Source: Candidatus Nomurabacteria bacterium (GTDB lineage Bacteria > Patescibacteriota > Minisyncoccia > Phycocordibacterales > CAIZLB01). Taken from it: DNA of 35,885 nucleotides. The stretch spans positions 1 to 35,885 of the forward strand of contig CALRFG010000003.1 in the NCBI GenBank assembly GCA_943356525.1, read 5' to 3'. Of the stretch, positions 1 to 6,479 are shown one piece after another. The notes under the pieces are model-generated. The model searched no databases, had not been told where the DNA came from, and saw only the letters and a list, made by a program, of their open reading frames with translations. The translations under genes and the position numbers were made by a program. Position 1 is the stretch's first letter. Each line of letters starts with the position of its first letter.

Positions 1-12
1 GGGTCACAAAAT

Positions 13-42
13 AAAAAACCTCAACAACAAATGAGGTTTTTT
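13..42 (-). terminator. Intrinsic terminator of umuDC
   Basis: An 11-bp inverted repeat (AAAAAACCTCA / TGAGGTTTTTT) with an 8-base loop lies just past the umuC stop codon. It has T-runs on both strands, so it could also act on a gene entering from the left. Confidence 0.8.
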
Positions 43-44
43 CT

Positions 45-1397
45 TTACCCAATCCTCACCTTCATTAACTCCTTCCACACCGTCGTATACCTTGGACTCA
101 TATGATTTCTCTTCATGGACCATTTCGTTGACTCTTTTTTATTTGCCGCACTATTCCCCCGCAACCTATCTGGTGTTCCTTGAGAGGCTACAACGATAGC
201 ATTGTTTCCAAACTTTTTATTTATCTTATCCAGCGTATCCATAATTTCATTTTTCTCAGTATTTATAAAATCAAAAAATGAATGAGTTATAGTGTCATCT
301 TTTTTTAAATCATGAAATACAGCTCCTGCTTTTACATATTGATAATCTTCTCCTTTTTGATTTTTCTTTACATAACATTTTTTAAATAAATCAGCTGCAA
401 TTTTACTCAACACTAAAGTATCATTTGTTGGTTTTGATAATTCTATCGACGCTGTACCAAATATTTTATTTTGAGAATGTCGACCTGTAGAAATCTCCAC
501 ACTTAATACACCTGTAACAAGTTTTTCCTGCCTAAGCTTTTCTGCACCTCGGGCTATATGAGTTGAGAGAGCTTGTAGTATAAGTTTTGAATCATTTAGC
601 TTAAGTCCAAAAGACCGACTTCTTACCAGGCTTTTTCTTTGAGCATGTCCTGACTCTATGGGATTACATACGACACCTTGCAGTTCAAGAGTGGTTTTCT
701 GTAAAACAATATTATATTTCTTACCTATTACCTTTGCGTCTGCTTCCGCTAAGTTATGGGCTGTATTTATCCCGATACTTTGCAACTTATCTCCAAAACC
801 CCGTCCTATGCCCCACACATCTCCTATAGGTGTGGTTTTCATTGATAGTAATTTATCTGGATAATTCCAAAAACATACTGCTGGAATCTTTTTTTCCCTT
901 AATAACTTTTTAGTAACATCACTCCCTAGCTTAGCCAATGTTTTTGTCTCAGCAATAGACACTCGAACAGGAATACCTGTTCCCTTCATAACTGTGTGAT
1001 ATATATCTTTAGCTAATTTTTGTAGTCTTATTCTTTCATCTTCAATATCTTCATCATCTGCCTCAAGCTCAATAAATGCCTCATCAATTGAATAAACTTC
1101 AACATTATCACTAAACTTTTTTATGGTTTGCATCACTCTTCGACTCATATCTCCATACAAACAATAATTGGATGAAAATACTGCAACTTTATTTTTTACC
1201 ATTATATCTTTTACTTTAAAGAATGGTGTGCCAATACTTATACCTAAACTTTTAACCTCAGGTGTTAATGAAATAACACAACCATCATTATTTGATAATA
1301 CACAAATAGATCTATCTTTCAATTCAGGACGAAAAACTCTTTCACATGAGCAATAAAAAGATGAGCAATCAATCAGAGCAAAGAGTTTTACTTTCAT
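45..1397 (-). CDS. umuC: Y-family translesion DNA polymerase UmuC
   Basis: Catalytic subunit of a Pol V-type error-prone polymerase that copies past DNA lesions. Visible Y-family landmarks are the first catalytic aspartate at residue 10 (ALIDCSSFYCSCE), the SNNDGC motif at about 35-40, and the paired acidic residues D105-E106 in YSIDEAFIE. Little-finger sequence follows, and the C-terminal tail (about 400-450, with SPRYTTVWKELMKV) matches the tail usual in UmuC and absent from DinB. At 450 residues it is slightly longer than E. coli UmuC (about 420). Its ATG overlaps the umuD stop codon as ATGA, so the two are translationally coupled. The base upstream context (AAAAGAAA) has no convincing ribosome-binding site. 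The assignment as UmuC rather than DinB rests on the tail and on the adjacent umuD. Confidence 0.95.
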   Translation of the reverse strand: MKVKLFALIDCSSFYCSCERVFRPELKDRSICVLSNNDGCVISLTPEVKSLGISIGTPFFKVKDIMVKNKVAVFSSNYCLYGDMSRRVMQTIKKFSDNVEVYSIDEAFIELEADDEDIEDERIRLQKLAKDIYHTVMKGTGIPVRVSIAETKTLAKLGSDVTKKLLREKKIPAVCFWNYPDKLLSMKTTPIGDVWGIGRGFGDKLQSIGINTAHNLAEADAKVIGKKYNIVLQKTTLELQGVVCNPIESGHAQRKSLVRSRSFGLKLNDSKLILQALSTHIARGAEKLRQEKLVTGVLSVEISTGRHSQNKIFGTASIELSKPTNDTLVLSKIAADLFKKCYVKKNQKGEDYQYVKAGAVFHDLKKDDTITHSFFDFINTEKNEIMDTLDKINKKFGNNAIVVASQGTPDRLRGNSAANKKESTKWSMKRNHMSPRYTTVWKELMKVRIG

Positions 1398-1819
1398 TTT
1401 CTTTTAAGAACTCGAGCTAGTCCTGTTACTACACCCCAAACTTGTACCTCTTGTCCTTCGACTGGAATAATATTTTCAAACTCTTCATTTGATGCTTCAA
1501 AGAATATTTGATTACCTTTTTTACGAAATGTTTTTACAGTAAACTCATTATCGATTGCGGCAATGACAATATCTCCATCCCTTGCTTCTAAATCTTTTCG
1601 AACGCATAAAATATCCTCTGGTATGATGCCAGAATTTTTCATAGAATACCCTTCAGCTCTTACATAAAATGACGTTGACTCATCGACATGGAATAAGTCG
1701 TTTATATCTATAACACGCTCAGTATAGTCGTCTGCAGGCGATGCAAAACCAGCTTTGACATAGTGAGATACCAAAGGGATAGGTTTAGGTGATGTTTGTT
1801 TATAGTCGATAATACGCAT
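1394..1819 (-). CDS. umuD: UmuD-like self-cleaving SOS protein (S24 peptidase family)
   Basis: Partner of UmuC. In the family, RecA-filament-stimulated self-cleavage converts UmuD to UmuD', which activates the polymerase. The sequence has a candidate Ala23-Gly24 cleavage site (VKAGFASPADDY), the nucleophile Ser59 in GYSM and the general base Lys96 in FTVKTF; spacing and length (141 residues) match E. coli UmuD closely. No DNA-binding helix-turn-helix precedes the peptidase, so it is not LexA. It is the first gene of a two-gene operon with umuC (4-base overlap). The promoter directly upstream carries a LexA-box-like sequence in its spacer. The expected transcription start is 2 nt before the ATG, so the message is nearly leaderless. 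Confidence 0.92.
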   Translation of the reverse strand: MRIIDYKQTSPKPIPLVSHYVKAGFASPADDYTERVIDINDLFHVDESTSFYVRAEGYSMKNSGIIPEDILCVRKDLEARDGDIVIAAIDNEFTVKTFRKKGNQIFFEASNEEFENIIPVEGQEVQVWGVVTGLARVLKRK

Positions 1820-1827
1820 TACTCTCT

Positions 1828-1856
1828 ATTGTAAACCATAGTTCACCAGATGGCAA
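1828..1856 (-). promoter_or_regulatory. umuDC promoter with LexA-box-like operator in the spacer
   Basis: On the minus strand, TTGCCA (1856-1851) and TACAAT (1833-1828) are separated by exactly 17 bases. The spacer/-10 junction holds GAACTATGGTTT (1844-1833), which resembles the GAAC-N4-GTTC core of Gram-positive-type SOS boxes with one core mismatch. A repressor bound there would occlude the polymerase. The identification as a LexA site is inference. Confidence 0.6.
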
Positions 1857-1914
1857 AGTGAGGATGTGTTGTGATATTTATGTATTAATAAAAATATAGA
1901 CGTTAAAGGTAAAA

Positions 1915-2295
1915 TTACTTCAACTTATTAAACATATCAATCAACTTATCTAACTTTGCATTTGCTGAAGATAATTCTCTTTTCAATTCTGCTATTCTAA
2001 CCTCCTGCGATGGAGCATAGTTTGAAGTTAAAGGATTTGCTGGTTGTACAAAGTTTTCTGGTGTATCAAATATAGTCTTATCTTTTCGTCTTACATAAGC
2101 ACCTTCAACAGCTGAAGGTTCTCTCATATGTTTAAAACATTCATCACAAAATACCGGCTTTTTACCGTTTGGTTTGAAAGGCACTTCACATGCTTTGTGA
2201 CATGTATCGCATATAGTTTTAAATACTGGGTTGTGTATAGAGTGTACACGTTTAGTGTCATCAGATTCTGCTTTTTTAGGTTTTATATTTTTCAT
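1915..2295 (-). CDS. Zinc-ribbon protein with C-terminal coiled coil
   Basis: A 126-residue cytoplasmic protein. Residues 29-53 form a CxxC...CxxC zinc ribbon (C29, C32, C50, C53, plus C36) with the core CEVPFKPNGKKPVFC followed by DECF. I recognise this style of zinc ribbon from many Patescibacteria proteins of unknown function. Residues 58-95 are polar and low in predicted structure, and the last 30 residues (EVRIAELKRELSSANAKLDKLIDMFNKLK region) are a heptad-patterned coiled coil that could mediate oligomerisation. The specific role is unknown; nucleic-acid or protein binding is plausible for a zinc ribbon. It is monocistronic with a strong promoter placed so that transcription should begin on the ATG itself. 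Confidence 0.75.
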   Translation of the reverse strand: MKNIKPKKAESDDTKRVHSIHNPVFKTICDTCHKACEVPFKPNGKKPVFCDECFKHMREPSAVEGAYVRRKDKTIFDTPENFVQPANPLTSNYAPSQEVRIAELKRELSSANAKLDKLIDMFNKLK

Positions 2296-2301
2296 ATAAT
2301 G

Positions 2302-2330
2302 ATTATATCATAGATTAGAGAATATGTAAA
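2302..2330 (-). promoter_or_regulatory. Extended -10 promoter giving a leaderless zinc-ribbon mRNA
   Basis: Minus strand TTTACA (2330-2325), 17-base spacer ending in TGA, then TATAAT (2307-2302). Seven bases on is position 2295, the A of the ATG. Confidence 0.75.
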
Positions 2331-2356
2331 ATTTACCCTTATACCCTATTGATTTC

Positions 2357-2365
2357 TGATATAAT
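2357..2365 (+). promoter_or_regulatory. Extended -10 promoter giving a leaderless mRNA for the 2372 gene
   Basis: TG-A-TATAAT at 2357-2365; the hexamer ends six bases before the ATG at 2372. No good -35 is visible, as expected for extended -10 promoters. Confidence 0.7.
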
Positions 2366-2371
2366 TGAATC

Positions 2372-2899
2372 ATGAAAAATTCAATGAAAATTTTAATTAC
2401 TATACTAGTCTTTATCATCCTAGTTGGATCATTCTATATTTACAAAATAAAAAAAGATGGCAACACTGAACCCTTTATACCTATAGTTTCAAAAAATCCT
2501 CAAGGAAATAAAAGTTTAACAGATGAACAGTTTACAAACATATCTGAAGATCCTGAAGCGAAAGTTTTAGCACGTGGCGATATAAATAAAGATGGTTTTG
2601 AAGATGCGATAGTTGCAGAAACTTTTTGTGGTGCATCTTGTTCTGTAAACATGGCCGTTGTCTTAAATCAAGAAAACAAAAAAACTATGATTATAGAAAA
2701 TAATCGTTTCGAAGGCTATACAGCTGGAACAGCTCTAAAGAGTGATGTACAGGAAGTAACCATAGAAAATGGGACCATCTCAATAACAGGTAGAGGTCTT
2801 GATTGTGACTATACATGTAGCGAGGAAATATGGAATGTTATAAAAACTTTAAAATATGAGTTGATCGATAATAATATCGTCAGACTTCCTATTAATTAA
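2372..2899 (+). CDS. Membrane-anchored extracytoplasmic protein with an EF-hand-like calcium loop
   Basis: A 175-residue protein with an N-terminal hydrophobic segment (residues about 6-24) after two lysines, which acts as a signal anchor or uncleaved signal; there is no lipobox. The mature part contains GDINKDGFEDAIV (residues 69-81), the D-x-N-x-D-G-x-x-D pattern of dockerin, EF-hand and FG-GAP calcium-binding loops. Two cysteine pairs (C86/C90 and the pair in GLDCDYTCSEE) suggest disulfides, which fits an extracellular location. The start at 2372 rather than the internal Met5 is chosen because the -10 box sits exactly six bases upstream. It ends in a 4-base convergent overlap with the DUF1295 gene. 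Function unknown. Confidence 0.7.
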   Translation: MKNSMKILITILVFIILVGSFYIYKIKKDGNTEPFIPIVSKNPQGNKSLTDEQFTNISEDPEAKVLARGDINKDGFEDAIVAETFCGASCSVNMAVVLNQENKKTMIIENNRFEGYTAGTALKSDVQEVTIENGTISITGRGLDCDYTCSEEIWNVIKTLKYELIDNNIVRLPIN

Positions 2900-3666
2900 T
2901 TTTTAGTAAACCAAGGTATAAACTTATTTGTCTTTTTTTCATAATCAGCAAAATCAGGATTTTCTTTCATTTTCTTTTCGAGCATTGGTATACCTGATAT
3001 TTTTAAAATAAGAATAGTTATAGTCAACGGACCTAAAACAGAGAACCAGACCATATTAGCAGACAAAGAAATAATCCATATACCCCACCACATAGTTACT
3101 TCACCAAAATAATTAGGATGTCGTGTCAATTTCCATAAACCTTCTCTCATTAATTTACCTTTGTTGTCAGAGTTTTTTATAAAATTTGATAGTTGCTTAT
3201 CGCCTACTGATTCAAAGTAAAATCCCGTAATCCAAACAATTAATCCTAATAAATCTAACAGTCCAAGAGATGAGAAAATATTTTCATTAATAACAAGAGT
3301 CGGTAAAACTATCATAAAAAGTAAAGCACCTTGTAGTATATAAACTTGCAAATAGGATCTTAGATAAAACCATTTACCCCACTCTTCTCTCCAGGCTAAA
3401 TATCTATAATCCTCAGTCTTACCTTTATTTCTTTTATAAATATGATAAGCAAGTCTTATGCCCCATATGGTTATAAGTAAAGCAACAAGTACACCCCTTA
3501 AGCCAGATTCAAAATCTCTGACCCAAAAAGATAACCAAGTCAAAATAATAAAACCTAATCCCCAAGCTATATCAGCAACATCATTTCTTTTTTTAAATAA
3601 AGATATAATATACCAAACACTCATGTATATAAATAAAACTAAAGCTAACGATGTATAATAATTCAT
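2896..3666 (-). CDS. DUF1295 family membrane protein (steroid 5-alpha-reductase-like)
   Basis: A 256-residue integral membrane protein with about six to seven hydrophobic helices. The signature RHPNYFGE (in LWKLTRHPNYFGEVTMWWGIWI), about two thirds along, is the hallmark of DUF1295/isoprenylcysteine methyltransferase-related proteins, where it lies near the cofactor site. The family is related to NAD(P)H-dependent steroid 5-alpha reductases, but no substrate can be named here. The gene lies 3 bases downstream of the DUF2177 gene on the same strand and is probably cotranscribed. In other bacteria DUF1295 and DUF2177 genes often cluster with cyclopropane-fatty-acid-synthase-like genes, which suggests a membrane-lipid role; no such synthase is seen in this window. 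Confidence 0.85.
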   Translation of the reverse strand: MNYYTSLALVLFIYMSVWYIISLFKKRNDVADIAWGLGFIILTWLSFWVRDFESGLRGVLVALLITIWGIRLAYHIYKRNKGKTEDYRYLAWREEWGKWFYLRSYLQVYILQGALLFMIVLPTLVINENIFSSLGLLDLLGLIVWITGFYFESVGDKQLSNFIKNSDNKGKLMREGLWKLTRHPNYFGEVTMWWGIWIISLSANMVWFSVLGPLTITILILKISGIPMLEKKMKENPDFADYEKKTNKFIPWFTKN

Positions 3667-3669
3667 ATA

Positions 3670-4062
3670 TTAAAATCTATTGAATATTAAAAAAGTGAGT
3701 GACGCTACAGCCGCAGTTACAAAAGAACCCCAGATAAGATCAACTATTGTTACCAATATAGGCCATTTGTCCAAAGTAGCAAGATTAGTCAAATCGTAGG
3801 TAGCATAAGTAATAAATCCAAACAATGCACCAAATAAAAGCGCATGTGTCAGCGAGCCTTTATCTATTGCTGGATTTATAACAAATAAAATCAAAGCCGC
3901 AATAAATAATAAGTAAAAGACCAAAGCAGCTATCCAATTAATATCTGTTTTAAATAAAAAACCAATCTGTTTGGCATAAAAACTTTTAGCTATGAGCCCA
4001 AGCCATAGACCGTCTAGGATTAGAAATATTGGTAATGCTATGAAATATAATTTTATGAACAT
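3670..4062 (-). CDS. DUF2177 family membrane protein
   Basis: A 130-residue membrane protein with four hydrophobic helices. The N-terminus (MFIKLYFIALPIFLILDGLW region) and the downstream FGALFGFITYATYDLTNLATL segment are typical of DUF2177, a family without assigned biochemical function. The reading frame is open back to an ATG at 4080, but the start is placed at 4062: the upstream codons overlap a TG-G-TATAAT extended -10 box that ends six bases before this second ATG, and family members begin here. It is the first gene of a probable two-gene operon with the DUF1295 gene. Confidence 0.82.
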   Translation of the reverse strand: MFIKLYFIALPIFLILDGLWLGLIAKSFYAKQIGFLFKTDINWIAALVFYLLFIAALILFVINPAIDKGSLTHALLFGALFGFITYATYDLTNLATLDKWPILVTIVDLIWGSFVTAAVASLTFLIFNRF

Positions 4063-4068
4063 GAGTTT

Positions 4069-4077
4069 ATTATACCA
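4069..4077 (-). promoter_or_regulatory. Extended -10 promoter of the DUF2177-DUF1295 operon
   Basis: Minus-strand TG-G-TATAAT (4077-4069). The expected start of transcription is 4062, the A of the corrected start codon. No clear -35. Confidence 0.65.
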
Positions 4078-4089
4078 CAAGATTTAATA

Positions 4090-4118
4090 TTGCTAGAGTT
4101 TAATTTAGATGGTATATT
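4090..4118 (+). promoter_or_regulatory. Promoter of the Nudix-like gene
   Basis: TTGCTA (4090-4095), 17-base spacer ending TGG, TATATT (4113-4118). The predicted start at 4125 gives a 20-base leader without a Shine-Dalgarno sequence, unlike the leaderless neighbours. It is divergent from the DUF2177 promoter. Confidence 0.65.
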
Positions 4119-4144
4119 CTATTTGTTAAACACTAAAAAATATA

Positions 4145-4540
4145 ATGGAAACAACAACCGATCACTTTCCATGGACAACTTCCATGATGGTCTTTGTTAT
4201 AGACAAAGACGGTAGAGTTATTCTTAAGGTAAACAATGAACACTGGACCACTTTCAAACTTGACACAACTGGTGATGTTATTATCAGAGATATGGTATGT
4301 AAGGAATTATTTTCAAGCGATATACTTACGTATCCAGAGGATCTTAAACACCAGGGTATTTTAATCAATGAAGGTAGGAATATTTTTATTTATACAGTAA
4401 GTAACTTTGCTACCAATAGTCCTATTCCTTCACTAGGCTCTTTGTGGTATTCAAGGGAAGAAATACCATTTCACAGAATGTCCAGTTTTGAAAAGCATGT
4501 TTTGATAATGATTTTAGATGGGGAAAAAATTGGAATGTGA
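4145..4540 (+). CDS. Degenerate Nudix-like protein
   Basis: A 131-residue protein with no signal peptide. The N-terminus (MMVFVIDKDGRVILKVNNEHW) resembles the first strands of MTH1/MutT-type Nudix hydrolases. The C-terminus (LWYSREEIPFHRMSSFEKHV, then a LILDGEKI-like end) resembles the segment around WFxLDxIPFxxMWPDDxYWxPLLL of MTH1-like enzymes. The segment where the catalytic Nudix box (GX5EX7REUXEEXGU) should be reads GDVIIRDMVCKELFSSDI and lacks the glutamates that bind the metal. If the relationship is right, this is a non-catalytic relative, perhaps a nucleotide or RNA binder. The alternative is an unrelated orphan protein. It is a monocistronic unit with its own promoter and a GC-rich terminator. 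Confidence 0.5.
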   Translation: METTTDHFPWTTSMMVFVIDKDGRVILKVNNEHWTTFKLDTTGDVIIRDMVCKELFSSDILTYPEDLKHQGILINEGRNIFIYTVSNFATNSPIPSLGSLWYSREEIPFHRMSSFEKHVLIMILDGEKIGM

Positions 4541-4571
4541 AAATGTTTTATTAAACTACGTTCATCAACCC

Positions 4572-4607
4572 AAAAACCGCGGACCTTCACAGGACCGCGG
4601 TTTTTTT
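4572..4607 (+). terminator. Terminator of the Nudix-like gene
   Basis: AAAAACCGCGG (4572-4582) pairs with CCGCGGTTTTT (4595-4605), followed by a T-run. The loop has further CC/GG pairing. Confidence 0.85.
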
Positions 4608-4632
4608 CTTTTCTGTGTTTTGTAAATTATTT

Positions 4633-5265
4633 TTACAAAGCTTTCAGTATCTCAATTTCCTTTGTCTGAGATTCGATAATATCTTTTGCTATCTGATATG
4701 TTTCATCAACTGCAGGATGTGAATTTGTGATAGTTAAGCCATTTTCAGTATTTGAACTAGATTTTTTAGCTTTATCTATAGCTTTTATAAAATCTTTTGC
4801 TTCCTCTATTGCTTTTTTATGATGTTTTATCATATCTTTTGTATAGGTTTTTGCAAGTTCGTCGCCTTTAAGATTTGTAGTATCGCTCATCATATGTTTA
4901 TAATGGCCATCTGTATTTTTACCATCCATACTCATATCCATACTCATAGTAGGTATATATTCTCCACCTAAATACTGCTCATGAATATTTTTCATTTTAG
5001 AAATTTCAAAAGATTGTATATCAACAACATTGGCTGCAAATATTCTAAGTTTTGGTTCTGATATCTCTAAATCATTCATAACCTTCATGGATGAAGTTAC
5101 AGCCTCTTGATGATGAGGTATCATCATGTTAATAAATTTTTTAACTATAATAGCTGTATCTTTTTCGTCTTTTTTCATAAATGAACCGTCACTGTAACTC
5201 TTATATATTGTAAATCCAACGGCTATTAGTATAAGTAATGTGATTGTTATTGTAAGTTTTTTCAT
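4633..5265 (-). CDS. DUF305 family membrane-anchored, histidine-rich protein
   Basis: A 210-residue protein with an N-terminal membrane anchor (residues about 4-22) and an extracytoplasmic helical domain. The duplicated DUF305 signature is clear: MMIPHHQEAV with H51-H52, and a second DMIKHHKKAI with H148-H149. A Met/Asp-rich stretch (MSMDMSMDG, about 107-115) lies between them. DUF305 proteins form ferritin-like helical bundles, and some have been linked to copper or silver binding; the His-His and Met pairs fit a soft-metal role, but that is inference. The promoter overlaps that of the divergent tRNA-Leu gene, and the predicted leader is a single base. Confidence 0.85.
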   Translation of the reverse strand: MKKLTITITLLILIAVGFTIYKSYSDGSFMKKDEKDTAIIVKKFINMMIPHHQEAVTSSMKVMNDLEISEPKLRIFAANVVDIQSFEISKMKNIHEQYLGGEYIPTMSMDMSMDGKNTDGHYKHMMSDTTNLKGDELAKTYTKDMIKHHKKAIEEAKDFIKAIDKAKKSSSNTENGLTITNSHPAVDETYQIAKDIIESQTKEIEILKAL

Positions 5266-5272
5266 GTATTAT

Positions 5273-5280
5273 AGTATAAC
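5273..5280. promoter_or_regulatory. Overlapping divergent -10 elements: DUF305 gene and tRNA-Leu
   Basis: Minus strand TATACT (5278-5273) serves the DUF305 gene, with a 1-base leader. Plus strand TATAAC (5275-5280), with TTGTAA at 5250-5255 and a 19-base spacer, serves tRNA-Leu. The two elements share four bases, so the genes probably compete for polymerase. On the plus strand the predicted first transcribed base is 5287, the mature tRNA 5' end. Confidence 0.5.
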
Positions 5281-5286
5281 ACACAG

Positions 5287-5368
5287 GCTGAGATGGCGGA
5301 ATGGTAGACGCACGCGACTCAAAATCGCGCAGGGCAACCTAGTGAGGGTTCAAGTCCCTCTCTCAGCA
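5287..5368 (+). tRNA. tRNA-Leu (anticodon CAA)
   Basis: Folds as a class II tRNA with a long variable arm. The acceptor stem is GCTGAGA / TCTCAGC, the anticodon stem CGCGA / TCGCG encloses loop CTCAAAA (anticodon CAA, reading UUG), and the T-arm is GAGGG-TTCAAGT-CCCTC. The discriminator is A5368 and CCA is not encoded. The loop has A36-A37-A38, the recognition triplet of MiaA, whose gene lies 175 bases downstream. Confidence 0.95.
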
Positions 5369-5373
5369 CAAGG

Positions 5374-5399
5374 AAAAAAGAGCTTTTAGCTCTTTTTTC
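5374..5399 (+). terminator. Terminator of tRNA-Leu
   Basis: A 10-bp perfect stem AAAAAAGAGC / GCTCTTTTTT with loop TTTTA begins five bases after the tRNA. Confidence 0.85.
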
Positions 5400-5411
5400 T
5401 TGGGATGGAGA

Positions 5412-5524
5412 GAAAGTGCATAATTGCACTTTCGTGAGGGACTTGAAAGGGTTCTTTCTTATTTTCAAACAGCTTTGCTGTGAGAAAATGGAAAACCCGT
5501 ACTGAAGCTGTAAGCTTCAAGTCC
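5412..5524. repeat. Palindromic structured element between tRNA-Leu and miaA (MITE/REP-like or RNA)
   Basis: There is no ORF here but dense nested inverted repeats. A 9-bp hairpin GAAAGTGCA/TGCACTTTC lies at 5412-5433. Terminal repeats GGACTTGAA (5439-5447) and TTCAAGTCC (5516-5524) enclose GGGTT/AACCC (5449-5453/5494-5498), ATTTTC/GAAAAT (5461-5466/5484-5489), ACAGC-TTT-GCTGT (5469-5481) and GAAGC/GCTTC (5504-5508/5514-5518). The last hairpin and the terminal repeat share TTC at 5516-5518, so they are partly exclusive. The terminal repeat also equals nine bases of the tRNA-Leu T-arm (5349-5357). It lies upstream of the predicted miaA start, so it is not a miaA leader. Whether it acts as RNA or is a mobile palindromic repeat cannot be decided here. 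Confidence 0.55.
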
Positions 5525-5531
5525 AAAAGTA

Positions 5532-5537
5532 TATAAT
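5532..5537 (+). promoter_or_regulatory. miaA -10 element, leaderless configuration
   Basis: TATAAT ends exactly six bases before the miaA ATG at 5544. No convincing -35 or TG extension. Confidence 0.6.
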
Positions 5538-5543
5538 AAACCT

Positions 5544-6479
5544 ATGCCCAAACCCAAAATCATCACTATACTCGGCCCCACTGCCATAGGAAAATCAGAT
5601 CTTGCTGTATCTATTTCTCTTTATCTAAAAAAACAAAACATCAACTCTGAGATAATATCAGCTGACTCAAGACAAGTATACAAATACTTAGACATAGGAA
5701 CAGGAAAAATTACAAAAGAGGAAATGAAAAATGTCCCCCATCACATGCTAGACATATTAAACCCTGGTCAGGAGTATAGTGTTTTTCAATATGCACAGGA
5801 TGCAAATAAAATTATAGAATCTTTATTGTCAAAAAGTATTATCCCAATAATATGCGGTGGTACAGGTCAATACATCAACGCGTTACTATTTGAAACATCT
5901 GGAGCAGGTGCAAAACAAAATTCTGAACTAAGAGAAAATCTAGAGCGTGAAAGTTTGGATTATTTACAAACACAATTGAAAAATCTTGCTGAAAAACACA
6001 GTACAGATATTTCAAAAATAGATATTAAAAATAAAAGACGGGTTATAAGAGCAATAGAAATAATCACAGAGCTTGGATATATACCTGAGATAAAGGTAAA
6101 TGATAAATATGAAAATATTATCGTAGGACTCGACACTGATTATGAAATTTTACAAAACAGAATAAAAACAAGAATAGAAAAAAGATTGGATCAAGGAATG
6201 ATACAGGAAGTGGAAAATCTATTAAAAGAAAATAAAGTTGATCATACTCGGTTACAAAAATTAGGACTTGAATATAAATTTATTTCAGATTACTTGACAG
6301 GACTATTGACAGTGGATGATTTTAAAGAAAAATTATACTTTGCTATAATTCATTATGCAAAAAGACAAAAAACTTGGTTTAAAAATAACAAAGAATTAAA
6401 AGATAAAATTGTTTGGTTTGATACTCAAGATGAAAAATATCAAGAGAAAGTAGAAAAATTTATTCAGACTTCCATCTAG
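5544..6479 (+). CDS. miaA: tRNA dimethylallyltransferase MiaA
   Basis: Transfers a dimethylallyl group from DMAPP to A37 of tRNAs that read UNN codons (i6A37), improving codon-anticodon stability. The P-loop GPTAIGKS is at residues 11-18, the DSRQVYK tRNA-binding/catalytic segment at about 42-48, and GGTGQYINALL at about 109-119; the helical insertion and C-terminal KRQKTWF typical of MiaA follow. Length 311 is normal. The gene is next to tRNA-Leu(CAA), a predicted substrate with A36-A37-A38. Its last 20 bases overlap the convergent methyltransferase gene. The start is fixed by the conserved N-terminus and the -10 box six bases upstream. Confidence 0.96.
   Translation: MPKPKIITILGPTAIGKSDLAVSISLYLKKQNINSEIISADSRQVYKYLDIGTGKITKEEMKNVPHHMLDILNPGQEYSVFQYAQDANKIIESLLSKSIIPIICGGTGQYINALLFETSGAGAKQNSELRENLERESLDYLQTQLKNLAEKHSTDISKIDIKNKRRVIRAIEIITELGYIPEIKVNDKYENIIVGLDTDYEILQNRIKTRIEKRLDQGMIQEVENLLKENKVDHTRLQKLGLEYKFISDYLTGLLTVDDFKEKLYFAIIHYAKRQKTWFKNNKELKDKIVWFDTQDEKYQEKVEKFIQTSI

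Noticed and set aside
45-1397. DinB (Pol IV) identity for the Y-family polymerase
   Set aside because: The UmuC-type C-terminal tail and the overlapping umuD gene favour UmuC.
5400-5543. CRISPR-like repeats or a riboswitch for miaA
   Set aside because: Palindromes are all different and not regularly spaced, and the predicted miaA transcript starts at its ATG, downstream of the element.
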